NCBI GenBank assembly: GCA_947475875.1
Contig: CANJME010000008.1
Span: 1-64,000, forward strand
Length of the DNA stretch: 64,000 nucleotides
Reading direction: 5' to 3'
Origin: Caulobacteraceae bacterium
GTDB taxonomy: Bacteria; Pseudomonadota; Alphaproteobacteria; Caulobacterales; Caulobacteraceae
The notes under the pieces are model-generated. The model had not been told where the DNA came from and searched no databases. It saw only the letters and a list, made by a program, of their open reading frames with translations. Positions 24,134 through 33,295 of the stretch are shown here, in pieces. Positions within the stretch are counted from its first letter, which is position 1. Each line of letters begins with the position of its first letter. The position numbers and the translations under genes were made by a program.

Positions 24134-26122
24134 ATGAAACGTTCGATGTGGGTGGCTGCGGCCGCCGTTCTGGCCGTGGGCGCGATCGCGACCTCGGCGC
24201 TCAGCCAACCGCCGGGTGGCGGCGCAGGCCGCGGCGGCGGCGCTCCGGGCGCGGGTGCGCCGGGCGGCGGACGCGGCGGACCGGGCGCTCCGGGCGCCGG
24301 ACGAGGGGCGGCCCCGGCCGGACCCTCCCGTGGCGAGGTGATTTACAACACCAACTGCGCCTCCTGCCACAATGGTCAGGTGGCCGAAGCCCCCAACAAG
24401 ACGGCGCTGTCCGCCTACTGGGCGAACGACATCATCAAGGCCCTGACCACCGGCAAGATGCAGACCATCGCCCAGACCGCACGGCTTTCGGACGCCGACA
24501 TTTCCGCGGTGGCGACCTATGTTTCGGGGCGTGCGCCTGAACCGACCTTCAACATCGCTGCGCAGGAAGCGTCCAACAAGTGCGCTGAATCGGACAAGTT
24601 CAAGGCCTCCGGCCCGTCCTGGAACGGCTGGAGTCCGACCAAGGACAATGCGCGAAACACCACCACGACCACCATCAACGCGACCAACGCCTCGCGCCTG
24701 AAGGTCAAATGGTCGTTCGCCTATCAGGGCGGCCGTTACGGACAGCCGACGCAGTACGGCAACCGGGTGTTCGTCACCTCATCGTCCAACCGGGTCTATT
24801 CGCTGGACCGCGCCACGGGCTGCGTCGACTGGTTCTTCGACGCCAAGAATTCGGTCCGCGTCACCGTCTCGGTCGGCAAGGATTCCAAGGCCAAGTCGGG
24901 CTACGCCATCTACTTTGGCGACTACAGCCGCAACGTCTATGCGCTGGACGCCGGCTCGGGCGAAAAGCTTTGGGAAGTCAATGTCGATCCGCAGCCCCGC
25001 GCGGTGCTTACCGGCGCGCCGACCCTCTACAAGGACGTTCTCTATGTGCCGGTGTCCTCGTTCGAAGAGACCGTCGGCGGTCCGGCCAGCGCCTCCTATG
25101 AGTGCTGCAAGGCCCGCGGCTCTGTCGTGGCGATCGATGTCAAGAACGGCAGGATCAAGTGGAAAACCTACACCATGCAGCCTGAGCCCAAGCCCTACCG
25201 GGTTAATATGGCCGGCACCCAGATGTACGGCCCGGCCGGCGCGGCGGTGTGGAACTCGCCCACCATCGATGTGAAGCGCAACCGCCTCTATGTCACTACC
25301 GGCGATTCCTACACCGACGTGAGGGAAGACTGGTCCGACGGCATCGTGGCCATCGACCTGAGGGACGGCCACGTCGCCTGGCACAAGCAGATGACCAAGG
25401 ATGACTCCTTCCTGATGGGCTGCGGCCGGGCCGGCACCGGGACGAACAATTGCCCGACCACCAGCGGTCCGGACCACGACTTCGGCGCCTCGGCGATCAT
25501 CGTCAAGCGCAAGGACGGCAAGGACGTCATCCTCGCCGGCCAGAAGTCGGGCCAGGTCTATGCGCTCGATCCCGACAAGGACGGCGCCCTGCTGTGGGAG
25601 ACCCGCTTTGGCATGGGCTCGGCGCTTGGCGGCGTCGAGTGGGGCATGGCCGCTGACCGCAACAATGTGTACGTCGCGGTCAACGGCGGCCAGACCGATC
25701 TGCAGCGGGCGCCCGGCGGCCCCGCCCGCAGCCTGACGGCGGTCGACCTGATGACCGGCCGCAACGTCTGGCAGCATGTCGAGCCCACCGGCCCGGGCGT
25801 CTGCACCTGGCGGCCCGGCTGTCAGCCCGGCGGCTATTCGGCCCCGCCGAGCGTGGCCAACGGCGTACTCTTCGGACCCAATATCGATGGCCACATCCGC
25901 GCCTTCAACGTCCTGGATGGCAAGATGGTGCTGGACTTCGATAGCGGCGCCCAGAAGTACGACACCGTCAACGGTGTGAAGAACCAGCGCGGCGGCAACT
26001 TCGACGCCACGGGGATCACCTTCGCCGGCGACATGGCCTTCGTGATGGCTGGCTTCAACGGCGCCTCCAGCACTTCGGGTCCGGACAACGTTCTGCTCGC
26101 CCTGACCATCGACGGCAAATAG
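24134..26122 (+). CDS. Cytochrome c-PQQ dehydrogenase (polyvinyl alcohol dehydrogenase-like quinohaemoprotein)
   Basis: 662 residues from ATG 24134 (GGAGGA upstream; the 24053 start is rejected). Signal peptide 1-24, then a very Gly-rich linker (26-62), a cytochrome c domain with CASCH (75-79), and an eight-bladed PQQ beta-propeller from about 165. Propeller motifs include SLDRATGCVDWFF, YALDAGSGEKLWE and VAIDLRDGHVAWHKQ, and an ECC vicinal cysteine pair (SYECCKARG). Family members oxidise alcohols in the periplasm and pass electrons to the cytochrome. Polyvinyl alcohol itself need not be the substrate. It stands apart from the leucine genes. Confidence 0.88.
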   Translation: MKRSMWVAAAAVLAVGAIATSALSQPPGGGAGRGGGAPGAGAPGGGRGGPGAPGAGRGAAPAGPSRGEVIYNTNCASCHNGQVAEAPNKTALSAYWANDIIKALTTGKMQTIAQTARLSDADISAVATYVSGRAPEPTFNIAAQEASNKCAESDKFKASGPSWNGWSPTKDNARNTTTTTINATNASRLKVKWSFAYQGGRYGQPTQYGNRVFVTSSSNRVYSLDRATGCVDWFFDAKNSVRVTVSVGKDSKAKSGYAIYFGDYSRNVYALDAGSGEKLWEVNVDPQPRAVLTGAPTLYKDVLYVPVSSFEETVGGPASASYECCKARGSVVAIDVKNGRIKWKTYTMQPEPKPYRVNMAGTQMYGPAGAAVWNSPTIDVKRNRLYVTTGDSYTDVREDWSDGIVAIDLRDGHVAWHKQMTKDDSFLMGCGRAGTGTNNCPTTSGPDHDFGASAIIVKRKDGKDVILAGQKSGQVYALDPDKDGALLWETRFGMGSALGGVEWGMAADRNNVYVAVNGGQTDLQRAPGGPARSLTAVDLMTGRNVWQHVEPTGPGVCTWRPGCQPGGYSAPPSVANGVLFGPNIDGHIRAFNVLDGKMVLDFDSGAQKYDTVNGVKNQRGGNFDATGITFAGDMAFVMAGFNGASSTSGPDNVLLALTIDGK

Positions 26123-26128
26123 TCTCAC

Positions 26129-26791
26129 GTGGGACTCGTCCTCTACCACTGCCACAACGCCCGGTCGTTCCGGGCGTTGTGGACGCTTGAAGAGCTGGGC
26201 CTTTCTTACGACCTGGTCATGCTGCCCTTTCCGCCGAGGGCGCACGCGCGCGAGTATCTGAGAGAAAACCCGCTCGGCACCATTCCGCTGCTGGTCGATG
26301 GTGAGACGCGGATGACGGAATCGGCGGCGATCGCGGAATATCTGTCGGTCAAATATGGCGGGGAAAGCGGTCTCGCCGTCCGCCCGGACGAGCCCGGTTT
26401 CGGGGCCTGGCTCAATGCCCTCGACTATGGCGAGGCGACGCTGACGTTTCCCCAGACCCTGGTGTTGCGCTACTCGCGGCTCGAACCGGAAGAACGGCGC
26501 AATCCGCAGGTGGCCGATGACTATGCCAAGTGGTTCCTGGCCCGGCTGAGGGGTCTGGAAAGCATCCTGAAGACAGCGGACTACGTGGCCGCAAACCGCT
26601 TTACGTCAGGCGATATTTCAGTCGGCTACGCCCTGCTGCTGGCCGGGTCCCTCGGCATAGAATTGCCCGAATGGACGCAACCCTATTGGCAGCGGCTGAC
26701 GGCGCGGGAGGGCTACACGTCAGCCCAGGCGGCGCAGTTACGGGCGGCGGAAGCGCAGGGGCTGAGAGTCGTGCCACTGGGCCAGCTCTAG
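26129..26791 (+). CDS. Glutathione S-transferase family protein
   Basis: 220 residues from GTG 26129, 6 bp after the quinohaemoprotein gene. N-terminal thioredoxin-like half LVLYHCHNARSFRALWTLEELGLSYDLVML with the glutathione-contact motif MTESAAIAEYL (about 70-81), and an all-helical C-terminal half with FTSGDISVGYALLLA. Typical bacterial GST length. Substrate unknown. The start has no strong ribosome site, so it may rely on coupling to the gene upstream. Confidence 0.85.
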   Translation: MGLVLYHCHNARSFRALWTLEELGLSYDLVMLPFPPRAHAREYLRENPLGTIPLLVDGETRMTESAAIAEYLSVKYGGESGLAVRPDEPGFGAWLNALDYGEATLTFPQTLVLRYSRLEPEERRNPQVADDYAKWFLARLRGLESILKTADYVAANRFTSGDISVGYALLLAGSLGIELPEWTQPYWQRLTAREGYTSAQAAQLRAAEAQGLRVVPLGQL

Positions 26792-26792
26792 G

Positions 26793-26933
26793 TCAGTCGC
26801 CGCAGGCGCAGTCCGGCCCGCAATCGCCCTTCGCCGCGGCGCGTTTTCTGAGCCAGCCGCGCAGGAACATGTGCCAGATGGTCCAGGCCGCGGCGCAGGC
26901 GACGATGACGGCGACGATCAGGCCCTGAACCAT
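26793..26933 (-). CDS. FeoB-associated Cys-rich membrane protein
   Basis: 46 residues from ATG 26933. One membrane helix (about 3-25), basic stretch (RGWLRKRAAAKGD), then a Cys cluster CGPDCACGD at the end, the layout of the small FeoB-associated proteins that occur in place of FeoC. It starts one base after the feoB stop, so it is translated with FeoB. Probably helps Fe2+ import or FeoB stability. The longer frame from 26987 would overlap feoB and is rejected. Confidence 0.82.
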   Translation of the reverse strand: MVQGLIVAVIVACAAAWTIWHMFLRGWLRKRAAAKGDCGPDCACGD

Positions 26934-26934
26934 C

Positions 26935-28830
26935 TCACCCGGCCCCAAAAGCAACGGCGATACGGTAGACGATGAAGGCCGCCACATAGGCCAAGGCCGT
27001 CATGTAAAGGAACATGATGATCGGCCAACGCCAGGAGTTGGTCTCGCGCTTGACCACGGCCAGGGTCGAAGCGCACTGGGGCGCAAAGACGTACCAGGCG
27101 AGGAACGCCAGGGCCGAGGCCAACGACCACTGGTGCGCGAGGCTCGCGCCCAGCAGCGAGGTGTTGTCGCCGGAGATCGAATAAACCGTGCCCAGCGCGC
27201 CGACCGCCACTTCGCGCGCCGCCATACCAGGGATCAGGGCGACGCTCATTTGCCAGTTGAAGCCGACGGGTCCCAGCACCGGCTCGATGGCGTGGCCGAT
27301 CATGCCGGCGAAACTGTAGTCGATGGCCGGTCCGGTCGCACCGGACGGAGCGCCCGGAAAGGCGCACAGGAACCAGATCAGGATCATCATCGACAGGATG
27401 GTCGTGCCGGCCCGCTGCAGGAAGATCTGGGCGCGCTGAAGGACGTTGCGCAACACATTGAGCGGATCGGGGGTCTTGTAGGCCGGCAGTTCCATGAGGA
27501 ACGGCTCGGCGTCACTGCGCCAGAAGATCTTGCGCACCACGAAGGCGACGGTGAGCGCGCTGACCAGACCCGCGGCATAGAGACCGAAGAACACAAGGCC
27601 CTGCAGATTGAGAAAGCCCATCACCTGCTGGCGGGGAATGAAGGCCGAGATGATCAGGGTGTAGACCGGGATGCGCGCCGAACAGGTCATCAGCGGCGCG
27701 ACCAGGATGGTGGTCAGCCGGTCGTGTTTGTTGTCGATCACCCGGGTCGCCATGATGCCGGGAATGGCGCAGGCGAAGCTGGACAGCAGCGGAATGAAGG
27801 CCCGGCCGTGCAGGCCCGCCCCGCCCATGATCTTGTCCAGCAGGAAGGCCGCCCGGGCCATATAGCCAAAGTCTTCCAGCAGGATGATGAACAGGAAGAG
27901 GATGACGATCTGCGGCAGGAAGACCACCACGCTGCCAACGCCTGCGATAATGCCATCGCTGATCAGACTTTTCAGAATGCCCTCGGGCAGAAGGGTCCCG
28001 ACCCAGGCGCTCAGGGCCTCAAAGCCCGAATTGCTGAGGTCCATCAGGGGCGCGGCCCAGGCAAAGACCGCCTGGAACATCAGAAACAGCACACCGAGCA
28101 GAACCAGGATGCCCGCGACCGGGTGCAGAAGCACATCGTCCAGGCGTCCGGTGAAGGTGTCGGGCCGTTTGGGGGGCTTCACACAGGCCTTCTGAATTCG
28201 CTCGGCTTCCCGGTGCAGGGCGCGCAGTTCGACGGCGGACGGTTCTCGCCAGGCGCTGGGCTGAACCGGGGCGGCGGAAGCGGCCCGTTCCTCGATCAGG
28301 CGGACCAGGTCCTCCATGCCTCGGCGGCGGGTCGCCACGGTGCCGATGATCGGCATGGCAAGCTCACGCGACAGACGATCGACATCGATGTCGAGGCCCT
28401 GGCGTTCGGCGATATCGATCATGTTGAGCGCCATGACCGCCGGTATGCCCACCGCCTTCATCTCCAGGCCCAGTCGCAGGACCAGCCGAAGATTGGTGGC
28501 GTCGGCGACCAGCACGACAACGTCGGGCGCCGGTTCGCTGATCAGCCGTCCCAGCACCACGTCGCGCGTGATCACCTCGTCGGGACTGCGCGCGCGCAAG
28601 GAATAGGTGCCGGGCAGGTCGAGAATGCTGATGCGCCGCCCGTCGGCGCCCATCAGGTGGCCTTCCTTGCGCTCGACGGTGACGCCCGCATAGTTCGCCA
28701 CCTTCTGCCGCGACCCGGTGAGGGCGTTGAACATGGCGGTCTTTCCGGAATTGGGATTGCCCACCAGGGCGACGCGCAGCGTTCTCGGCGCGGCGCCGGC
28801 CACCGGCTCAACCACTTTCGCCGCGGTCAT
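26935..28830 (-). CDS. feoB: Ferrous iron transporter FeoB
   Basis: 631 residues. N-terminal G domain: P-loop GNPNSGKT (24-31), switch I region near 49-57, DLPG (71-74) and NMID (136-139) in the usual NKxD position. The Met in place of Lys is common among FeoB proteins. The membrane part from about 235 has two gate regions (SSFACAIPGIMATRVI and the later repeat with AAREVAVGAL). It imports Fe2+ into the cytoplasm. Shorter than the 770-residue enterobacterial FeoB, mostly in the C-terminal region. ATGA overlap with feoA upstream. Confidence 0.95.
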   Translation of the reverse strand: MTAAKVVEPVAGAAPRTLRVALVGNPNSGKTAMFNALTGSRQKVANYAGVTVERKEGHLMGADGRRISILDLPGTYSLRARSPDEVITRDVVLGRLISEPAPDVVVLVADATNLRLVLRLGLEMKAVGIPAVMALNMIDIAERQGLDIDVDRLSRELAMPIIGTVATRRRGMEDLVRLIEERAASAAPVQPSAWREPSAVELRALHREAERIQKACVKPPKRPDTFTGRLDDVLLHPVAGILVLLGVLFLMFQAVFAWAAPLMDLSNSGFEALSAWVGTLLPEGILKSLISDGIIAGVGSVVVFLPQIVILFLFIILLEDFGYMARAAFLLDKIMGGAGLHGRAFIPLLSSFACAIPGIMATRVIDNKHDRLTTILVAPLMTCSARIPVYTLIISAFIPRQQVMGFLNLQGLVFFGLYAAGLVSALTVAFVVRKIFWRSDAEPFLMELPAYKTPDPLNVLRNVLQRAQIFLQRAGTTILSMMILIWFLCAFPGAPSGATGPAIDYSFAGMIGHAIEPVLGPVGFNWQMSVALIPGMAAREVAVGALGTVYSISGDNTSLLGASLAHQWSLASALAFLAWYVFAPQCASTLAVVKRETNSWRWPIIMFLYMTALAYVAAFIVYRIAVAFGAG

Positions 28831-29156
28831 GGCTCGCCCGCTTGCACCATGATACCGCGCACATCGCGGCGGCGGACGGCGACCCGCATGTCATCAAGCC
28901 GCACGCAAATCGGATCCTTGCCGATGAAGCCTTCGTGGATGATCTCGACGCGGGCGCCTTCGACAAAGCCCATCTCCAGCAGGCGCCGCTCCAGCTCCGG
29001 CGCAGCCAGGCCGCCGGCGGCGGCCGTCTCGGCCCCGACCGTCGAAATGCGGCCGACAAATCCGCGACGCCCGTTCGCCAGCGAAGTCGGCGCCGGAAAG
29101 ACGGGCTGCGGGGTAAGCTCCAGATCGAGGTCGGCGGCTCGGCGCACGGAATCCAT
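28827..29156 (-). CDS. feoA: FeoA-family protein
   Basis: 109 residues from ATG 29156; earlier in-frame starts run into the regulatory region. The core from about 45 is a FeoA SH3-like domain (ERRLLEMGFVEGARVEIIHEGFIGKDPICVRLDDMRVAVRRRDVRGIMV). The N-terminal 40 residues are an extra stretch of no known function. FeoA assists FeoB in iron uptake. The gene is first in feoA-feoB-Cys-rich protein order and is preceded by a Fur-like element and a FixK box. Confidence 0.9.
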   Translation of the reverse strand: MDSVRRAADLDLELTPQPVFPAPTSLANGRRGFVGRISTVGAETAAAGGLAAPELERRLLEMGFVEGARVEIIHEGFIGKDPICVRLDDMRVAVRRRDVRGIMVQAGEP

Positions 29157-29171
29157 TTCGATGGGTTGTTT

Positions 29172-29192
29172 CTTAAGAACGATTATCAATAG
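29172..29192 (-). promoter_or_regulatory. Candidate Fur box upstream of feoA
   Basis: On the minus strand TGATAAT-C-GTTCTTA. The left heptamer is a perfect half of the 7-1-7 Fur consensus TGATAATnATTATCA, the right half agrees at 4 of 7. It lies 16-36 bp before the feoA ATG, where a repressor bound to iron would block transcription or initiation. Confidence 0.45.
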
Positions 29193-29243
29193 CAGGGGAC
29201 TAGCCGCATAGCAAGAGCATGGATCGACGCCGTTTCGGAAACG

Positions 29244-29257
29244 TTGATGGAGATCAA
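29244..29257. promoter_or_regulatory. FixK/FNR box in the feoA / secreted-protein divergent region
   Basis: TTGATGGAGATCAA, an exact TTGAT-N4-ATCAA. It is 88 bp before feoA (minus) and 79 bp before the secreted protein gene (plus), so it can serve either. Activation of feo by FNR under low oxygen is known in enterobacteria. Confidence 0.65.
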
Positions 29258-29335
29258 GGCGGCAGGCGAGGCTTGCCTGTTCCGTCACCCAAAATTACGG
29301 GTGACATCGATCTGGATTTGAGTCACTCTCGAAGC

Positions 29336-29845
29336 ATGTCCAGATCGTTCCTCATCATGATGGCGCTGTCGGGCGCCCTCGTCGCGGGCGCCGCCGGGGC
29401 CCAGGTGGTCGACCCCAATGATCGGCTGGCGGGGAACGACGCCAAATTCATCCAGGACTGGGTGACCAAGAATCGCATCGACTATGTGACCACCTCGCCG
29501 GTCGCGACCTGGCAATATGTGGGCGCGACGGCCGGCGGCGTGGCCTTGCGCGCGGTGCTGGACGAAAAGCACGGCCTGGCCGGCAGCGGCGCAAAGGTGG
29601 GCCTCCGGCTCGAGCATTTCGCGCCGGTCGCCGGCGTCGGCGGCATGCAGACGCTTTCGGAACTGGCCGCCTTCGATGTCGATTGCGGCAAGAACCGCAT
29701 CAAGCACACCTCGAGCACCAGCTATTCGCTGCACAGTTTTGAGGGCGAGCGGAAGATGGAAACCAAGAGATCGGAATGGGTTCCGGCCGCGTCCATGCCG
29801 CTGCTCGACGGGGCGGTAAAGTCCGCCTGCGGCAAGAAGAGCTAG
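29336..29845 (+). CDS. Secreted protein of unknown function
   Basis: 169 residues from ATG 29336. Signal peptide 1-22 (ends GAAGAQ). The mature part starts VVDPNDRLAGNDAKFIQDWV and has GLAGSGAKVGLRLEHFAPVAG and a two-Cys region (DVDCGKNRIKH..SACGKKS), which could form a disulfide. The surface adhesion or CNP1-like style of exported bacterial proteins is possible but not shown. No ribosome site stands out. It converges with the thiolase gene, overlapping its end by 4 bp. Confidence 0.65.
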   Translation: MSRSFLIMMALSGALVAGAAGAQVVDPNDRLAGNDAKFIQDWVTKNRIDYVTTSPVATWQYVGATAGGVALRAVLDEKHGLAGSGAKVGLRLEHFAPVAGVGGMQTLSELAAFDVDCGKNRIKHTSSTSYSLHSFEGERKMETKRSEWVPAASMPLLDGAVKSACGKKS

Positions 29846-31026
29846 ACCAGCTCCACCGCCATGGCCGTCGCTTCGCCGCCGCCGATGCAGAGGCTGGCGA
29901 CACCCTTTTTGCCGCCGGTGGCCTCCAGCGCTGAAAGCAGCGTCGCCAGGATGCGCGCGCCCGAGGCGCCGATGGGGTGGCCGAGGGCGCAGGCGCCCCC
30001 GTTGATGTTCAGCTTCTCGTGCGGGATGCCCAGTTCGCGCATGGCGATCATGGCGACGACAGCGAAGGCCTCGTTGACCTCGAAGAGATCGACATCGGCG
30101 ACCGACCAGCCGGCCTTGGCCAGAGCCTTTTGCATGGCCGGGACCGGCGCGGTGGTGAAGAGGCCCGGCTCATGGGCGTGGGCGGCGTGACTGGCGATGC
30201 GGGCGATAACTTTCAGGCCCAGGCGCTCTGCCACCGAAGCGCGGGTCAGCACCAAGGCCGCGGCGCCGTCGCTGATCGAGGAGGCATTGGCGGCGGTAAT
30301 GGCGCCGTCGGGACCGAAGGCGGGGCGCAGGGTGGAGATCTTGGCGGGGTCGGCCTTCAGGGGTGTTTCGTCGGTTTCGACGAGGACGATGCGCTGTTTG
30401 GAGCCGGCCTCGACGGGCGTGATCTCGCGGGTAAAGGCGCCGCTCTCCACCGCCCGGCGGGCGCGGGTGAGGCTTTCCAGCGCATAGGCGTCCATGTCCT
30501 GGCGGGTGAACTGAAAGGCTTTCGCCGTCTCGTCGGCGAAGGAGCCCATCAGCCGGCCGGGCTCATAGGCGTCTTCCAGGCCGTCGAGGTACATGTGGTC
30601 ATAGGCCGTGTCGTGGCCGATGCGCGCGCCGGAGCGGTGCTTGGCCAGGAGGTAAGGCGCGCCCGACATGCTCTCCATGCCGCCGGCGACGACGATGTCG
30701 GCGCTGTGCGCGGCAAGCGCGTCATGAGCCATGATGGCGGCCTGCATGCCTGAGCCGCACATCTTGTTGACGGTGGTCGCCTGCACCGATTTGGGCAAGC
30801 CCGCGCCCAGCGCCGCCTGACGCGCCGGCGCCTGCCCCAGGCCGGCGGGCAGGACGCAGCCCATGAAGATCTGGTCGATCCGGTCGGGGTCGGCATTGGA
30901 CCGCTCGACTGCGGCGCGGACGGCGATGGCGCCGAGCTCGGTGGCCTTCACACCGGACAGCGCGCCCTGGAACGAGCCCATGGGCGTGCGGGCGTAGGAA
31001 GCGATGACGATGGGATCGGAGGACAT
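29842..31026 (-). CDS. Acetyl-CoA acetyltransferase-type thiolase
   Basis: 394 residues, homotetrameric biosynthetic-thiolase length. Nucleophile Cys90 in NKMCGSGMQA, His in NINGGACALGHPIGASGAR, second catalytic Cys in SLCIGGGEATAM. The sequence has the loop insert of type II thiolases. It interconverts two acetyl-CoA and acetoacetyl-CoA or cleaves short 3-ketoacyl-CoA. It is the last gene of the minus-strand catabolic operon, next to the racemase-like CoA-transferase gene with an 8-bp gap. Confidence 0.93.
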   Translation of the reverse strand: MSSDPIVIASYARTPMGSFQGALSGVKATELGAIAVRAAVERSNADPDRIDQIFMGCVLPAGLGQAPARQAALGAGLPKSVQATTVNKMCGSGMQAAIMAHDALAAHSADIVVAGGMESMSGAPYLLAKHRSGARIGHDTAYDHMYLDGLEDAYEPGRLMGSFADETAKAFQFTRQDMDAYALESLTRARRAVESGAFTREITPVEAGSKQRIVLVETDETPLKADPAKISTLRPAFGPDGAITAANASSISDGAAALVLTRASVAERLGLKVIARIASHAAHAHEPGLFTTAPVPAMQKALAKAGWSVADVDLFEVNEAFAVVAMIAMRELGIPHEKLNINGGACALGHPIGASGARILATLLSALEATGGKKGVASLCIGGGEATAMAVELV

Positions 31027-31033
31027 ACCCGAA

Positions 31034-32107
31034 CTAATGGGTCTTTACGCCCCAGGCCGCAAGCACCGCAGCTCCATCCGGTTCGGTCGGCTGGATCTCG
31101 CCGGGGGTACGGGACAGGCGGGGCGCGGGGACCGGCTGGACGACGCCCTCGTGCTCGACATAGAGGCCGCGGGCCTTGTTATGATGGTGGCCGGGCGCTT
31201 CGTCGAGGGTCAGGACCGGTGCGAAACAGGCGTCGGTGCCTTCGAGGACGGCGCACCATTCGTCGCGGGTCCTGGTGCGGAAAATGGCGGCGAATTCATG
31301 CGCCGACTGTGGCCAGGTGGCGGGATGGTCACGACCTTGCGGGGCCACGCCGCCAATGCGTTCGACCATCTCGGCGTAGAACTGCGGCTCCAAGGGACCT
31401 ACGGCGATCTCCTTGCCGTCGGAGCAGAAATAAGTGCGGTAGTAGGGCGCGGCGCCGCCGAGCAGGCTGTGTTCGCGATCGACGGTCAGGCGGCCGGCGA
31501 CGACCGCGCCGTTGAACATGGCCATCAGCGAGGCGGTGCCGTCGAGCACGGCGGCGTCGATCACCTGGCCCTTGCCGGACTTTTCGCGCTCATAGAGGGC
31601 CGCGGCGATGCCGAAGGCCAAGTACATGCCGCCGCCGCCGAAATCGCCGACGAGATTGAGCGGCGGGCTGGCGGTCTGGCCGGGCTTGCCGATGGCGGCC
31701 AAGGCGCCGGTGAGCGCGATGTAGGCGATGTCGTGGCCGGCGGCGTGGGCCAGCGGTCCGTCCTGGCCCCAGCCGGTCATGCGGCCGTAGACCATGCGCG
31801 GGTTCTTCTTGAGCACTTCGTCGGGACCGAGGCCCAGCCGCTCCATGACACCGGGGCGGAAACCTTCGACCAGGGCGTCGGCCTTTTCGAGAATGGCCAT
31901 GGCCGTCGCCTTGCCTTCGGTGCTTTTCAGATCGAGGCCGATGCGGGCCCGGCCGCGTTCAAGCACGGGGTTGGCGACAGGGGCGCCGGGCCGGTCGATG
32001 CGGATGATCTCCGCGCCCATGTCGGCGAGTATCATGCAACAGAACGGTCCCGGCCCGATGCCGGCGAACTCGACGATACGAACGCCCGAAAGCGGACCCT
32101 TGCCCAC
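31034..32107 (-). CDS. CaiB/BaiF family protein, alpha-methylacyl-CoA racemase-like
   Basis: 357 residues from GTG 32107, which lies two bases after the upstream thiolase stop; the longer ORF start at 32158 lies inside that thiolase gene. The family III CoA-transferase fold starts LSGVRIVEFAGIGPGPFCCMILADMGAEIIRIDRP. His125 (AAGHDIAYI) and Asp155 (NLVGDFGGGG) are in the positions of the catalytic His/Asp of mycobacterial MCR. Expected reaction: epimerisation of 2-methylacyl-CoA, needed for breakdown of branched acyl chains. A CoA transferase role is the alternative. Confidence 0.88.
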   Translation of the reverse strand: MGKGPLSGVRIVEFAGIGPGPFCCMILADMGAEIIRIDRPGAPVANPVLERGRARIGLDLKSTEGKATAMAILEKADALVEGFRPGVMERLGLGPDEVLKKNPRMVYGRMTGWGQDGPLAHAAGHDIAYIALTGALAAIGKPGQTASPPLNLVGDFGGGGMYLAFGIAAALYEREKSGKGQVIDAAVLDGTASLMAMFNGAVVAGRLTVDREHSLLGGAAPYYRTYFCSDGKEIAVGPLEPQFYAEMVERIGGVAPQGRDHPATWPQSAHEFAAIFRTRTRDEWCAVLEGTDACFAPVLTLDEAPGHHHNKARGLYVEHEGVVQPVPAPRLSRTPGEIQPTEPDGAAVLAAWGVKTH

Positions 32108-32109
32108 GC

Positions 32110-33282
<1,173 letters not shown>

Positions 33283-33295
33283 GTTCTTCAGATCC

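Noticed and set aside
24779-26245. 488-residue minus-strand frame over the PQQ dehydrogenase
   Set aside because: No recognisable domain, and the plus strand has a full quinohaemoprotein with signal peptide and haem motif.
27133-29211. 692-residue plus-strand frame across feoB and feoA
   Set aside because: Composition (GQ, DH, AR rich) and lack of motifs mark it as the antisense shadow of feoBA.
29219-29335. Longer start for the secreted protein at 29336
   Set aside because: It would place 39 charged residues before the signal peptide and cover the FixK box.
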